NCBI GenBank assembly: GCA_900312665.1
Contig: ONZQ02000003.1
Coordinates: forward strand, 2,915,728 to 2,979,727
DNA length: 64,000 nt
Reading direction: 5' to 3'
Origin: Cephalotrichum gorgonifer
Lineage: Eukaryota > Ascomycota > Sordariomycetes > Microascales > Microascaceae
Part shown: positions 15,637 through 27,661 of the stretch, one piece after another
Layout of the letters: each line of letters begins with the position of its first letter
Position numbering within the stretch: position 1 is the stretch's first letter
Notes under the pieces: model-generated
Database searches by the model: none
What the model saw: the letters and a program-made list of their open reading frames with translations, nothing else
Told to the model about the DNA's origin: nothing
Translations under genes and position numbers: made by a program

Positions 15637-17015
15637 TCAATGTTCCTTATTGCCATCAAGCTTAAATAGCTTGATAGCGTTGTTCCTGATCAAGTCCTTC
15701 TTGCTCTTCTCGCAGTACGGAAGGGATTCGATCCAGGAGGCTCCTTCTTGCATTCGGTTAAATGGATAATCCACAGAGTACAGAATTCGGTCTTCCCCAA
15801 TAACCTTCCAGTGGAAGTCTAGGAGGGGAGTCCAGAATTGACCGGCCGTGGTTTCGTAGATATTGGTTTGCCAGTACGACGAGAATGACTTCTCCATCGG
15901 CAGGCCGCTGGGCTTCTTGCGTTCAAGCACTGGCAGATTAAGTCGTGAGCCAATCACATTTATAAACCACCTTATCGTAATGTGTAGGACACTTACTCTC
16001 GTCTAGGCGCCAAAGATCAGCCGGCAAGCGCTCACCGAGGTGGCCCACGATGATTTTGAGAGATGGGAAGCGACTAGAATGTGTTCAGTGAGTTCGTGCG
16101 CGTGTTAGATATCTTGGAGACTGGGGACAACTTACTCGAAGACCCCGTTGGTGCATAGGCCGGCGATATGGGTGGACAAAGAGATGGCAAACTGGTGAGG
16201 TCCGCCAATCAACTCGGGGGCGTGTGCATACTCGAGTGATTTAATCAAGGTAACTGGGGATCGAGGGTGAAGGTATACTGGGACATCCAGCTCCACAGCC
16301 GTTTCCCAGAAGACGTCGTAGTCGGGAGTGTCGTAGTATAGGAGAGTATCTTCCCCTCAATATTAGCACTTTTGTGTATGGGGGCTGGACGTATGAGACT
16401 CACTATTGTCCAAGCCTGATTGCTGATAGTCATTGAGAAGAGCACCATGGAACCCAAGCTCTTTAACACAACGGAGTAGTTCCCGAGATGCCTGCTCGGG
16501 ATCATGCATCGACAGGGCGGCAAATGCACCGAACCGGAGTGTATTGTTCGAAATGGACTTTGCGACATCGTCGTTGGCCTTCGTAGCCAGATCCTCCGCT
16601 AATTTAGAGTCTGACACCGATTGAATGCCCGGAGCTGCGAGCGAGAGAATCATGTAGTCAACTCCAGATTCGTCCATGTAGCGGATACGCTGGTTATGGA
16701 TGTCGGCGAGGTTCCCCATGAGATCATCGACGGTTTCCCCTGCAAACCGTTAACTGGATGGGCAAGTGATTTTCTGACACTTCCGAGTCGGGGTCTTACC
16801 AATGAGCGGAGCGGCACTGGAACGGTCGAGGTTAGCAGGTAGTGCCAATTAAGAGGTTGGGAGGGACTCTCTTACGCCGTCTTCTCGATCTGAGGGTAAG
16901 GAAGTGTGAAGGACTCCTCAAAAACGATGGATCCACTACCCGTGTTGTTCCATTTCTTGGCCTGAATCTTTGTCATAAGCATTAGAGCACACAGGAGAAC
17001 GGCCCCAGATAACAT
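15637..17015 (-). CDS. Amidohydrolase-2 family decarboxylase (resorcylate / dihydroxybenzoate type)
   Basis: Six exons: 17015..16876, 16816..16800, 16739..16404, 16349..16136, 16073..15997, 15929..15637 (358 aa). Exon 2 is only 17 nt. The fold is an ACMSD-like TIM barrel that decarboxylates aromatic acids using one divalent metal. The N-terminal metal motif reads VFEESFTLP, with Ser where gamma-resorcylate decarboxylases have the second His, as I recall for some fungal 2,3-dihydroxybenzoate decarboxylases. Other family marks are DYMILSLAAPG, VYLHPRSPV, IVGHLGERLP and LYSVDYPF, the last with the catalytic Asp. The first ATG gives a hydrophobic leader (MLSGAVLLCALMLM); an alternative start at 16976 lacks it. 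It diverges from a P450 gene, suggesting an aromatic-degrading pair. Substrate unknown. Confidence 0.87.
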
Positions 17016-18141
17016 CGTGAAGATGGCCAGAAGCGACAACGGTTGTTAGGCAAGGTTCCGAGTTGGATAGAGAGCGCGGATGACTGGCTCTAGCAAACTA
17101 TTTATTTCTCATCAGGCAACCCGTAGCAATGGATGAAGCATACAGGCTACTGTTACATGTACGAGTATGAATTTTGATCGTTCCTAAATGTTAGATTTAA
17201 GTTAATACTCAAAAGATTAGGGGCTGGGGGTTTGTCAGAGTTCGCTAGTCAGGTCTCGAACCCCGTTTGGCCAGGGCGGGGTTATCAGTTCTCAATACGC
17301 GAGACCCATCCCAGGCGATAATTAGGTCAGCTTTCGAACCTTGGAGATAACTTCCAGTACCTATCTGTCTATCACCGTATGCCATGATCTGACATTCGTC
17401 TAATCTCGTCAATCGATCATGCTCCTTCGCCCCAGGAGCATCCCATGCGAACTCCGAGAGACCCTAGGGGTGTACCTCCGCAGTGTAGCTTACTAGAGAG
17501 GCTGGTCCTTGGTGGAAACAAGGTATTACTAGCATGGCTCTCCACAAACTCGGACAATCGCTCAGATGTTGCATATGTGTCTAAGGCATTTCGCCTGCTT
17601 GGGCAGCAATGGGGCTTCGTGTGCATTACTTAAGGACAACACAGCTTTGTACGACGTCAGTGCTCTAGATTGCGTGGCAGATCTGCAAGTGTGGTTTCAC
17701 AATACTTAAGTAGTGGCTGGCTGCGGTGTTGGTTTCTTCCGAATAGTCCGAAGAGTGCGAGCAATAGTATGGATGGTCGTTCAGTAGATCTGTAGATTGT
17801 AGCTATTTTTAGCCCGTTAGATAGGCTGTTGCCGTCAAGCCAATAGGACAGACGCATCGGGATTTACCTTTCCAAGTTATCACACCCGAGTATGCAGGAT
17901 TCACTCGGATGCAGTAACTCCGGAATACCAATGTTATGACGAGACATAGGCCGGTCGACTTATGCATGGCTGCTCGAAAGGCTCTCGAAATTCCGGCGCA
18001 GAGAATATGCAGAGCGTATAAGTTGGTCTATTTATATGTATATATATCTAGAGACCTCTATTTGAAGTTGCAATGCTTGGCACCATCGCCTCGTCTCTTA
18101 CCAACTCAACGTGTCGTGTCTTAGTATTTCCCTATATAGAT
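17016..18141. other. Divergent promoter between decarboxylase and P450
   Basis: About 1.1 kb with no credible gene. A TATATATATC stretch lies near 18036. The two flanking genes start from opposite sides of this gap, so shared control is possible but nothing in the sequence proves it. Confidence 0.45.
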
Positions 18142-19804
18142 ATGGCGGATCCGTTCTATGAAACCGGGTGGCTAATCCCACTTGGGCTCCTCGTGGTGAG
18201 TAACCCACCTCCCATGATAGAATTTAGCCACTGCTAACATTTGAAGTGCAGGTCGTACTGCCCCTTCCCTGCTACTTTCTTTACAACATCTTCCTCCATC
18301 CCTTGCGATCATACGCCGGGCCGTGGTACACCAAAGCTAGTCTCATCTGGTACTTGTATCACTCATTCGTTGGAGATTACCATATCGCCACCCTTGAGCT
18401 TCATTTGAAGTATGGTCCCGTCGTTCGGGTTGCCCCCAACGAGCTGGCATATACAGATCCTCAAGCATGGAAGGATATATATGGGCACCGATCTGGTCAA
18501 CCTGAGAACGTCAAGGATCCGTCGCGGGCCCTGGATGACAACCCCGACCACCCAAGCATCCTCTTTGCCGGACGTGAGGAGCATTCCAAGGTCAGGAGAT
18601 TACTGTCCAACGCCTTTTCCGACAAGGCTATTCGAGAGCAGGAACACATCATCAGCTCTTATGTGGACCTTATGATACGGGGCCTCCACCAGATCTGTGA
18701 GGAGCCGGTTGACATGACGAAGTGGTATAATGTAGGTGCCGACCATGTGCAAACCGACAAAACATCCCCGCTGACGCTATTCTCCCTTTTCAAGTTCACA
18801 ACGTTCGACATTATCGGCCATCTGGCTTTTGCCGAGTCGTTCGACTGCCTCACAAGCTCGAGTTACCATCCTTGGATTGAAATAATCTTCAGCACCTTCA
18901 AGTTCGTTACGTGGCTGCGGGCGCTCAAAAGGTTGGCCCCGGGATTCTCTTCCTTCGTGAGGAGATTAATCCCGAAGCGAATCATCCGCGAACACGAGTC
19001 AAACTTCGCCTTGTCCAAAGAGAAGCTCCTCCGACGGAAGGAGAGGCGCCCCGAATACACCGACTTCATGACGCATCTACTCTTAGCCGAGGAGAAAGGC
19101 CAGATGCCCATGGAGAGCGTACTCAGTAACGCCCCCGTTCTCGTCGTCGCGGGAAGCGAGACTACAGCCACACTACTCTCCGGGGCGACGTTTTATCTTT
19201 CTCAACACCCGCGTGTGTATAAGCTCCTCGTCGAAGAAATACGATCTGCTTTCCAAGGCCCGAGCGAGATCACGGTGGCGAGTACGGGCGGGCTAAAGTA
19301 CCTCCTTGCTGTTCTCGACGAGGCGCTACGGTTGTACCCGCCCTTGGTGAATAACCATACCCGTCTTACGCCGGCGGGGGGCGCAATGATTGCCGGGCGG
19401 TGGGTTCCCCCGAATACCATGGTCGGCATCAACCAGTATTCCGCTTTCCGATCGCCCGACAATTTCCACAGATCCGAAGAGTTTGTGCCGGAACGATCGC
19501 TCAATACGGATGATCCTCAGTGGGCGAGGGACAAACGGCAGGTTATACAGCCATTTTCCTTCGGACCGAGGAACTGCATTGGGCGGAAGTAAGTGCCCCA
19601 GTTTTGTAGATGTCAATTTCCATGTGCTAACCTTGTACTTTAAGCCTCGCCTATGTGGAGATGCGTCTCATCATGTCCCGCCTCCTATTCGAGTTCGACT
19701 TGGAGCTGCAGAAGGAGTCAGGTGATTGGTTGAATCAGAAGGTTTTCGCCTCATATGAGAAGAAGCCTTTATTCGTCAAATTGTGCCCAGTCCGAAGGCA
19801 ATAG
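18142..19804 (+). CDS. Cytochrome P450 monooxygenase
   Basis: Four exons: 18142..18195, 18252..18731, 18795..19588, 19645..19804 (495 aa). The intron at 18732..18794 is 63 nt, a multiple of three with no stop, and so hides in the open frame; without it KWYN joins FTTFDIIG as in related fungal P450s. The N-terminus is a membrane anchor (WLIPLGLLVVLPLPCYFLY) followed by LHPLRSYAGPWY. The I-helix oxygen-binding motif is AGSETT, the K-helix motif EALR, and the heme-ligand loop FSFGPRNCIGRN, split by the last intron. The pattern is like isotrichodermin C-15 hydroxylase-type CYPs; family number and substrate cannot be set from sequence alone. It acts at the ER with an NADPH-P450 reductase. Confidence 0.93.
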
Positions 19805-19961
19805 TATGGTATGGCGAGTAGTATTGTAAGGCAATTCGCGTTGTACGGCTTCTTTACTGTCGTCTTGGCCCTATTCTGCACGTCCAGTCCAGTTTCGCAT
19901 ATATTTAGCTTTGAGTTACAATTTCCTTGACCGCGGTTCCAACCTGTCAGTATATTTCTTC

Positions 19962-22324
19962 CTATATCAGAATACAGGTACTTATTTCAGTGTCGCGGAG
20001 CCACTTGCTACCTTCTTCACTCCCTACATGTCCAAGATTCATCATCCCTAACCTGGCATAGCTCTTACCAGCTAAACCCTCCTGCGTCATAACAAACTTC
20101 TGGAAATCATCTGCGTTGTCAAGTCGCTTCAGGACAAGAAGGCAGTCCGCATACGGCTTCGCTGTGCTCCGAGCAGTCACGAGGAGAAGGAGCTCAGAGC
20201 CTTCCTCCAATTTATGAAGTCCCTCGTGTAAGATTAAATCGGAGACGAAAGAGGCTTTCTTCCCGTCCCGGCAGACACTGTAGCTGTACGTTCGCAGAGG
20301 CGCACCATGATAGACTGCGTCCCACCCCCCGGTGTCGGTCATAGTCGGCCTGTCAAAGTGCATTACAGAGAACGTCACGCGGATCGCATGTCCTTTGACG
20401 AGGAGGGCCGGTGTGTCTTTTCCGCCTTTCGATTGTATTGTCATGTGGCGTCCTAACTGCACAAGCCCTTGTGCCACGGCACTTGAACGGTATTGAGCGC
20501 GATTGGGCTTCTGGGTCGGCATGACGACCGAGGCCCAGGACCAAGTCGGCGCGTAGAACGGATCGTGGCGGACTCCTGGCTCGGGAACGCTCCATAGGAG
20601 GCACTGCGGGAAGTCGTTGATGAGTAATCCTGAGTCGTAACTTCCTCCAACCAGAGCGCTGAGTTTGGCGGCAGCACCAGCAAGGGCGGGGAGCCGATCT
20701 GTTTCAAAGGTTAACGCCCTGACGTTGTACAGTTCAACCACCCTCATCCAGATGTGGAAGGGATTTAGCTCGGGGTGTTGCTGGGCAGCCCTGGTCACTC
20801 GCGAAAAGGAGCGACGGACGTCGTGCGAGTCCCTCTCGAGTATCGGGAGGCTTCCAGCGCCATCTAGATGCGTGCATTCGCATCTTTGCCCGTCGTGGCA
20901 TTCCCAAACCAGCTCGTGGTCTCCGAAATGCACGATCCTAGAAGCGAGAAGACGCTCCTGGAAGGCCCACGCTCGAGAGAGCAGTGGATTGAAGTCGCTG
21001 GGCTTCTCCGCCCATATCTTCAACCGGTCCCACTGGTCATGGCGGGCCGTATCTCGCACGAGATAGCGGGTGGAGCCGTCGGTGCCATAGCCGCGGTCGC
21101 GGGTAATGGTACGGGACTGGGACTCTACACGAACGGTTGATGATGTGGGGGTATCCGAGGAGGCGAGGATCTCAACAGGCTTCCGGGGCCCAAAGAGTCC
21201 CTCCGATCCATCCTTTGCAGATGCGGCGGATAGGACGAACACAGCGTTCTCGTAGACCGGAGCCATTTTGGCGGCCTCAATTTCCCAATCCTTTTTATCG
21301 TCTTGGATGATACACAGCGAGTCGATCCAGATATACTTGATTCCGAGATCGTAGCTAACTTCCATAGCGTCCCGAAATGTCTTCGATAGCGACGTCCACT
21401 CAATGGTTTCCCTTAGCGATGTGATATTGCGTGACGTCGTCCGGGGAATGAGATTGGCATTGGCCCAGCGATGGCTGAGGGCGGTGTATGATACTCCGGG
21501 CTCCGGACGCGTCGCCAGATAGACTTGATGGCGGTCCTGCAGGTGGATCAATCGAGTCGGCGTGAAAGGCGCGCTTCCAGTAGGTTTACAATGACTATGC
21601 CGGGTGTAGCAATCCTTCAGCCAGATCCGTAGGAGATCTGTGACCTCAGTGATCTCCGAGTGCGGGGCAATCGTTCGCGCCTGGCCGATGCCAGACCACG
21701 GAGACGGCGGCTCACCTGAATGAAACTCTTAGATACGGGTGCTCCTCAAGTCGCTGGAAATGAAGGGGGGATAGTAGACCTACCAATCGCGGTAAATAGG
21801 TCATACCTAGAGTTCTTGTCCGCTGTCTTGACGATGATGTTCAATGCAAGTCCCGGGTTGATGTATGCTTTCAGCCGCCCGGGCCCAGTGTACGGCGCAA
21901 CGGATTCTATGATGAGCGAGCATATATCGCAGCCGCCAGTAGCGGCCTGCTCGAAGTCTGACAGGAATCCCCGGATGATCGGGTTCAATCCAGGAGGGCA
22001 TCGGTCTGTCGCCAAATTGTTGCACAGTCTGCAGACACCGGAAATTGACGGATCGTAATCCTGAGCGATGTTGTGTTCGTTCTGGTCCGATAGATGTCCC
22101 GAGATTTGGTTCGATTGCGTGGCTAGTAGAGAGAACATGTAGGTGTTCTTGGCTAAGTTGGGGTCCCCTTCCGGCAAATCGATACGAAACAACGCAGCGT
22201 TAGTGCCATCGCCGCTAAAGGTGGAGTGGGGGACGACAGGTATCGTGGCTGGTCTGTTTGCCTGCCCGTCTGGCAGATTGGATTGTTGTCCCTTGTTCTC
22301 GGGACTCGAGCTGATGCAACCCAT
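19962..22324 (-). CDS. HET-domain protein with N-terminal lipidation motif
   Basis: Two exons: 22324..21784 and 21715..19962 (764 aa), with a 68-nt intron (GTAGGT...TTCAG). The HET domain spans the exon-2 start: YTALSHRWANANLIP, then TFRDAMEVSYDLGIKYIWIDSLCII, then MAPVYENAVFVLSAASA. HET domains trigger or transmit cell death in vegetative incompatibility. A Cys cluster (CRLCNNL, CPPG, CDIC) precedes it at about residues 98-140, as is common in fungal HET proteins, and may bind zinc. The N-terminus MGCISSSPENK fits an N-myristoylation site with an adjacent palmitoylatable Cys, so membrane attachment is likely. The C-terminal half is variable and without a known domain. No death-fold or NLR partner gene is adjacent. 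Confidence 0.9.
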
Positions 22325-24323
22325 GGATGGCTCTAGCTGCCTGTAGGCTTCACTTCTTGTGAGAAGGGAAAGAGACCTGAAAAAAAAAACGTGGCGGGGT
22401 ATCGTAGCGTGTGCAGGGGCTATGAGGTCGTCGTGAGGATCCTGGCCAAGGGGTGAACGACGGGAATCGATAGATTGGAACGTTGGGGTTAATGGAGGAG
22501 CACATTGCGGGGAAACATGAGTATCTTCAGTGGAGAGAGACAGCCAGCATAAGGCTGGCCCTATCTAGGTTGAGTGTGAGGACTGGGAGGGAGGTGGCGT
22601 GCTGGTGCCTGGACACTACCCTACCCGCCAGCTGGTAAGAGGAACCATATCCTATGGAGCGTTTTCAAGGACAGGCAGATTGACCAGACGCCCGTCAGGT
22701 CGGATATATTCCCGATTCGGCTTCCAGCCCGAACCAAGAGCTCTCAGGGTCTACACCCCCGTGCTGCGTCCAATGGCGAGCAGTACCCAAACCAACATTC
22801 GACTCCTCTTCTGACCGTATCGGGAGCCGCTAGCCTGTGACTTTGGCACAGTACAGAGCAATTCCAAGTCTTTGAACTGGCTGCGGCTTATGCAGATCCG
22901 GCAAGATTATAAGCCGATGTGGTACAAAGCCCATTGAACTATCCACCGTCGTTTTCTGTGGCGTTTGTCAAGCCTTAAAGCGCTTGATGAGCCAGGAATT
23001 GTCGAAGTAAGCGCTTCCTTCTAAAATATCGTGAAGCATGACCATGGCAAGTTCACGTTCATTGACACCAGCGATGGAAAATCTATCTAACCCTTTCTAA
23101 TCTTTCAGCTTGAAGTGCCTCCCATATACCATACTTGGAAGATACTGGGCAAGTCCGTTTTTATTTAACATTAGACCCGATACGTTACGGAGTCGGACCA
23201 GGAAGGAAGGGCACTATGGTGTGCTAGATATTGAGTGTTCTTCTGGTGTGTGCACTCCATAATCCTCTATGGGGTTGATGGGCTCTATTTTCTTGCTGTA
23301 GACATGATTATGGCCCACGATACCGAGATGCTGAATCAGAGAGATGATTCTCCACGAGGGCTAATTAGGCGATGCTGAGATAACTTTGTTGACCTGCTTC
23401 CAAGAGCTAAGGATGGCTAAGTCCTCTCCAGGCCACCGGCAAATGGTCATCCTAGGACCAGCGAGAATCGAAACAAAGTCCGCGTGAATTACAGAATTAT
23501 GCGTGTGTTACAGCGTTAATTTCCATGAGGCAGACATGCGATGCCGACCTTGCCCAAGGAGAGGTCCGGAGTTTGCGACGGACGTTCAAGAGCTCCGGAC
23601 GAGAATTCGATTAGCTGGGTAAGGAGACTGATAGTCGGTGTGAGTGACAAAACAGCAGAGGGTAAAGGAAGTATATTCATGATGGTTATTCACGCCCTTC
23701 TTAATAAACTAATTAGGCATCTTACTAGAATTATCCCCTTTGTTCACATTAAGTTAAGACCGCCAAGAGAGCGTGTGGAGCTGCTGGTGCAGGTAATATG
23801 AAACACTGTGACAGGCATAGCACTCGTTGATGTGGTGTCATCATGCAGGTTTGAGCAAGATTGAGCCTATTTTTTCGGCTCTGGCCGAATCCGTCACCCA
23901 CTTTTGTCACCCACATCTGGACATGGAGCAGGATTGAGCTTTTTTCCCCTGCTTTAGCCTCTTACGGCGCCCCGCAATGACATTTCTCCCCCGCGGGATA
24001 AATGGCTTTGTCCAGCGGAATGGCCCCGAAATAGATTAACGTAAGGTCGATATTGGGGAAATCCAGGTGGATTATGGTGCGACGGACCGACGAGCCTGTA
24101 ATTTCTTGAATTTGAGGTATTCGAACCCTTTTGTTCTGCGCCGATATATATGCTTAACAGGTCTCCCTCCCGCTGCCCAAGTCTGAGAATCTACTCATCT
24201 CTGCCGACCCAGATCTAGATTCGTTCTCGTGTCGTCGTATTCCTCCCTCACTACCTCAACTTGAGAACCACAATCGCTTATAAAGCCAAAATCATACACA
24301 CAACACGAATAGCCCTTTTCAAA
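22325..24323. other. Intergenic gap, 2.0 kb
   Basis: No gene recognised. Short open frames at 22599 and 23541 have no family features. An A10 tract lies at about 22380 just upstream of the HET gene. A TATATAT stretch near 24144 may serve the next gene. Confidence 0.45.
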
Positions 24324-24689
24324 ATGGTCAAGCCCGCCACCTGCCTTGCCCTCTTCACCGCTGTCGCCGTCGCCTCGAACCACTTCCCTCGCCACGAGGG
24401 ACACGACCACGAAACTACGGGGGTAGAAGAACCCGCCGCCACCGATACCGGCGTTGAACATGACCACCATGAAGAGCCATCTGCCACTGTGAGCGGCGAA
24501 GGTGCCGAGTCCACCCACAGCCACGACGACGGCGAAGGCGAAGAACACGACCACGCAGATGCGTCCTCGACGGAGACCTCTGATTCCCCCGCCGAGACTA
24601 CCCCAGCTGCCGATTCGGGAGCCAGCGGTGCCGGCTTGACTTGGTCGTTGGCATTCGGCCTTGTTGCATATATTGGGCACTTGATTTAA
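24324..24689 (+). CDS. Small His/Asp/Glu-rich protein, probably GPI-anchored
   Basis: Single exon, 121 aa from the ATG at 24324 (context AAAATGG; an in-frame upstream start at 24261 would spoil the signal peptide). MVKPATCLALFTAVAVAS is a signal peptide. The body is acidic and studded with His pairs: HEGHDHE, EHDHHEE, HSHDD and EEHDHAD, interleaved with Ser/Thr/Pro/Ala-rich linkers that could be O-mannosylated. The C-terminus ends in a hydrophobic tail (LTWSLAFGLVAYIGHLI) after small residues (DSGASGAG), which is the layout of a GPI-attachment signal. I do not recognise a family. Surface binding of Zn, Cu or Ni is inferred only from composition. Confidence 0.75.
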   Translation: MVKPATCLALFTAVAVASNHFPRHEGHDHETTGVEEPAATDTGVEHDHHEEPSATVSGEGAESTHSHDDGEGEEHDHADASSTETSDSPAETTPAADSGASGAGLTWSLAFGLVAYIGHLI

Positions 24690-25480
24690 ACGCCGACGAG
24701 GGACTACGGCAGAACTTTTGATCGAACACGTCGGAATGGGTACGCTCGCGGTTGGGTACTTTTGTACGAGGAGGCTCAGTTAATTAAATAGCACGAAATA
24801 GTGTAATTCTGCGGGAATATATGTAATACTTCTGCCCACTGCACAAGACGCACCGCCTTTTATGAGATTCCTGCTAACCTCGTCAGGTCAACCCCTCAAA
24901 ATAAGGCAACCAAACAAGCGGTACCTTTTAAACTTGGAAACCCCACTATTTATTTTTTGGGTATAGCAAGGCTTATATATAATCTCATATCGATAAGTCA
25001 AAAGGTAGACTCAGGAGAGATTATCGAAGTCACAGGCCGAGGAGTAAAGGCATTCGGAGGTCAAGGCTTTTCTCGATCCCGTTAGCGACTATATAAGTCC
25101 GAGGTGGGGCACGCGACCTTCAATATGTCCGATCCGGTCCACTCTCTATATCCGATGTGTAGAATCTTTGCTATTATGCCCGGGGCGTACTCAACTAGCC
25201 TCGACTCCCGAACTCCCTTATGCGGGGCCCCAGGTTTTGTGGGACGAATCAGGCCAATCCATCCCCTTTCCCCATGGGGTATCGGCTTATGGGCAATGTT
25301 AAGGGAATCCACGGCTGTTCTCCTGGGTATAAAAAGTAACATCACGTCCAGCGTCAAAGGCCTCTTCTGACTCCTACTCCTATCTTCCTATTGTCATACC
25401 CAGGCTCTAGACGACCCATCACCCACCTCACATCTGCTTGTCGAGCGCCTGCCGCCGACACCGCTATCGCTAGGACTATA
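24690..25480. promoter_or_regulatory. Promoter region of the cluster MFS transporter
   Basis: About 790 bases without a credible gene. The octamer GTCCGATC lies at 25127 inside ATGTCCGATCC, about 350 bases before the transporter start codon, with near-matches at 25095 (AAGTCCGAG) and 25148 (ATATCCGAT). The same octamer occurs in the promoters of the next six genes. A GTATAAAAAG TATA-like element lies near 25326. Confidence 0.5.
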
Positions 25481-27239
25481 ATGTCGGAAAAACCGAAGAG
25501 CATGCACACCAGCACCGATGCCAACGAAGAGACCTCCAATCCAGACAGTCCAGTACACCTTGAAGATGGCCCCTCTAACAGCCTGTCCACAACCGCACTC
25601 AGCTACGACAACCAGGGTATTAGCGGCATCGTTCGCTCGCCCTACGTCTTCGGCGCCGCCCTCCTGGCCTCCCTCGGCGGCTTCTCCTTCGGCTACGACC
25701 AGGGCGTCATCTCCCTCATCCTCACAATGCCACAGTTCCGTGAGCAGTTCCCAGAGGTGGCCCCGGAGCACTCCAGCTACGGCTTCAACACGGGTTTCAT
25801 GACCGGTATGCTGGAGCTCGGCGCCTTTGTTGGCTGCCTGTTCTTCCCCGTCATCGCCGACCGCTGGTCACGGAAGGTGGGCATCGCCGCGGCGACAGTC
25901 TTCTTTACGGTTGGCTCTATTATACAGACTGCTGCGTTCAACTACGGCACACTCGTAGCCGGACGGGCTATTGGTGGCATTGGTGTGGGCACCCTGGCCA
26001 TGGGGGCACCCTTGTACATTTCCGAGATTTCACCCCCAAATCTCAGGGGCTCCCTCCTCGTTCTCGAATTCATCTCCATCGTCGTCGGCGCCATCATCTC
26101 CTACTGGATCACATACGGGACCCGCGAGATCCCAGGAGACTGGTCCTTCAGGCTTCCCTTCCTCTTGCAGGTAGTCCCCGCCCTGATCGTCGGGATCGGC
26201 ATCCAGTTCTTCCCGTTCTCACCGAGGTGGCTGGCCATGCGTCACCGCAACGAGGACTGTCTGCGGTCGCTCGAGGCGCTCCGGCGCCTCCCCAGAACCG
26301 ACGCCCGCGTGCAGCAGGAGTGGAAGGGAATCCTCCATGAAGTCCAGCTTCAGGAGCTCGTTCTACGCCACGAACACGGTGCCGAAACCAATCTTGTCGT
26401 CCTCGAGTTCAAGCAGTGGAATGATCTCTTCAAGCCCAAGTACCTACGACGTACTGTAGTTGGGCTTGGTATTCCCTTCTTCCAGCAGTTCTCAGGTTAG
26501 TACTAATACAACCGTGTGACTCCATAGCAGTAACGATACTAACCTTGGACGCAGGCATCAATGCTTTCGTATACTACGCACCCACCTTCTTCGCCGCCCT
26601 CGGACAGGACTACGAGATGCCTCTCATCCTAAGCGGTATGGTAAATATCTGTCAATTCGTTGCCGGAATCCCGACCTTCCTGTTTCTCGACAAGATGGGA
26701 CGCCGCCAGCTTTCCATCTGGGGAGGTGTTGCCATGGGCATTCCTCATATTATCATGGCCGGCATCGTTAGCAAGTACGACAAGAAGTGGGAGAATAACG
26801 CGGGTATGGGATGGTTTGGCGTGGCTCTTCTCTGTAAGTACCGCCCTTTACGTACGTAAAGCTGCTCCCTACTAACCAGGTAGACATTTACGTCATTGCA
26901 TACGCCGCTTCCTACGGACCTCTGCCATGGTGCCTGCCGGCAGAGGTCTTCCCAAGCTCCAAGCGAGCAAAGGGCGTCGGCGCCGCGACGGCCATGGTAT
27001 GGCTGTCAAACTTCATCGTCGGCGTCATCGTCCCCGAGATGCAGCTTAAGCTCGGCTGGGGCATCTACCTCTTCTTCGGTTGCTTCTGCTTCGCGGCCGC
27101 AGTGTTCTCGTTCTTCCTCGTCCCCGAGACGGCGGGCAAGAGCCTGGAGGAAATTGGGGTTGTCTTTGGGGATAGACTTGGCGATATAGAGCGCGAGCTG
27201 GAGGCACGGGCCGCGCAAGAGACCCAGGTTGTCCACTGA
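25481..27239 (+). CDS. MFS sugar/polyol transporter
   Basis: Three exons: 25481..26495, 26555..26833, 26884..27239 (549 aa). Introns are 59 and 50 nt. An in-frame upstream start at 25391 lacks support. Sugar-porter marks: GGFSFGYDQGVISLIL in TM1, RWSRKVG, GRAIGGIGVG, PLYISEISPPNLRGSL, FFPFSPRWLA, FFQQFSGINAFVYY (QQFSG/N), DKMGRRQLS, and VPETAGKSLEE at the end. The N-terminal 70 residues are a hydrophilic Ser/Thr-rich cytosolic tail. Proton-coupled hexose, pentose, polyol or quinate uptake is typical of the family; the substrate is not readable. It is the first gene of the proposed oxidative sugar cluster and shares a promoter motif with it. Confidence 0.92.
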
Positions 27240-27661
27240 TACTTCTAGACGCAATGAAAGAGTGAAATGGAATGACATTGGCAAGAACAGAAATGATATG
27301 GAAAGGTGAGGGAGTGGTGAGAGGGAGGGAGGGATTTGTACGAGTACCGCCATAGCACGCGAACCTTTGGGTCTTCTTCACTTGATGAGATTGACACCTA
27401 ATAGAAGCCAGTGCCTCCACTTAGCAGGATTTCTAAAGTAGAAACTCAATTTTCGGTTGTTAGATACAACGACCCCGTGGCCAGAGATCTTGGTTTACCT
27501 GAGCGAATTGTCCGTTCTCCAGTTGATTCTGAGGAATCTACAATAGAATGACCCCTTACGACGAGATGTTGGTCACTGCAAAAGCTCATTTTTTAGGGTT
27601 ATAGAGTACGATTAGTGGAAGGGAAGGATAGTCAGTCTGTCTACATTACTTGACTCGACTC
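27240..27661. other. Convergent intergenic gap
   Basis: About 420 bases between the 3' ends of the transporter and lactonase-like genes. Nothing coding seen. Confidence 0.5.

Noticed and set aside
17240..17290. tRNA-like T-arm sequence (GGTTCGAGACC on the minus strand)
   Set aside because: The T-stem does not pair and no acceptor or anticodon arm could be drawn.
15637..19804. Secondary metabolite cluster around the decarboxylase and P450
   Set aside because: No polyketide synthase, peptide synthetase, terpene cyclase or prenyltransferase is present in the window.
24195..24680. 161-codon minus-strand Gly/Val-rich frame
   Set aside because: Mirror image of the His/Asp/Glu/Ser codons of the small GPI-type protein, which has signal peptide and tail in order.
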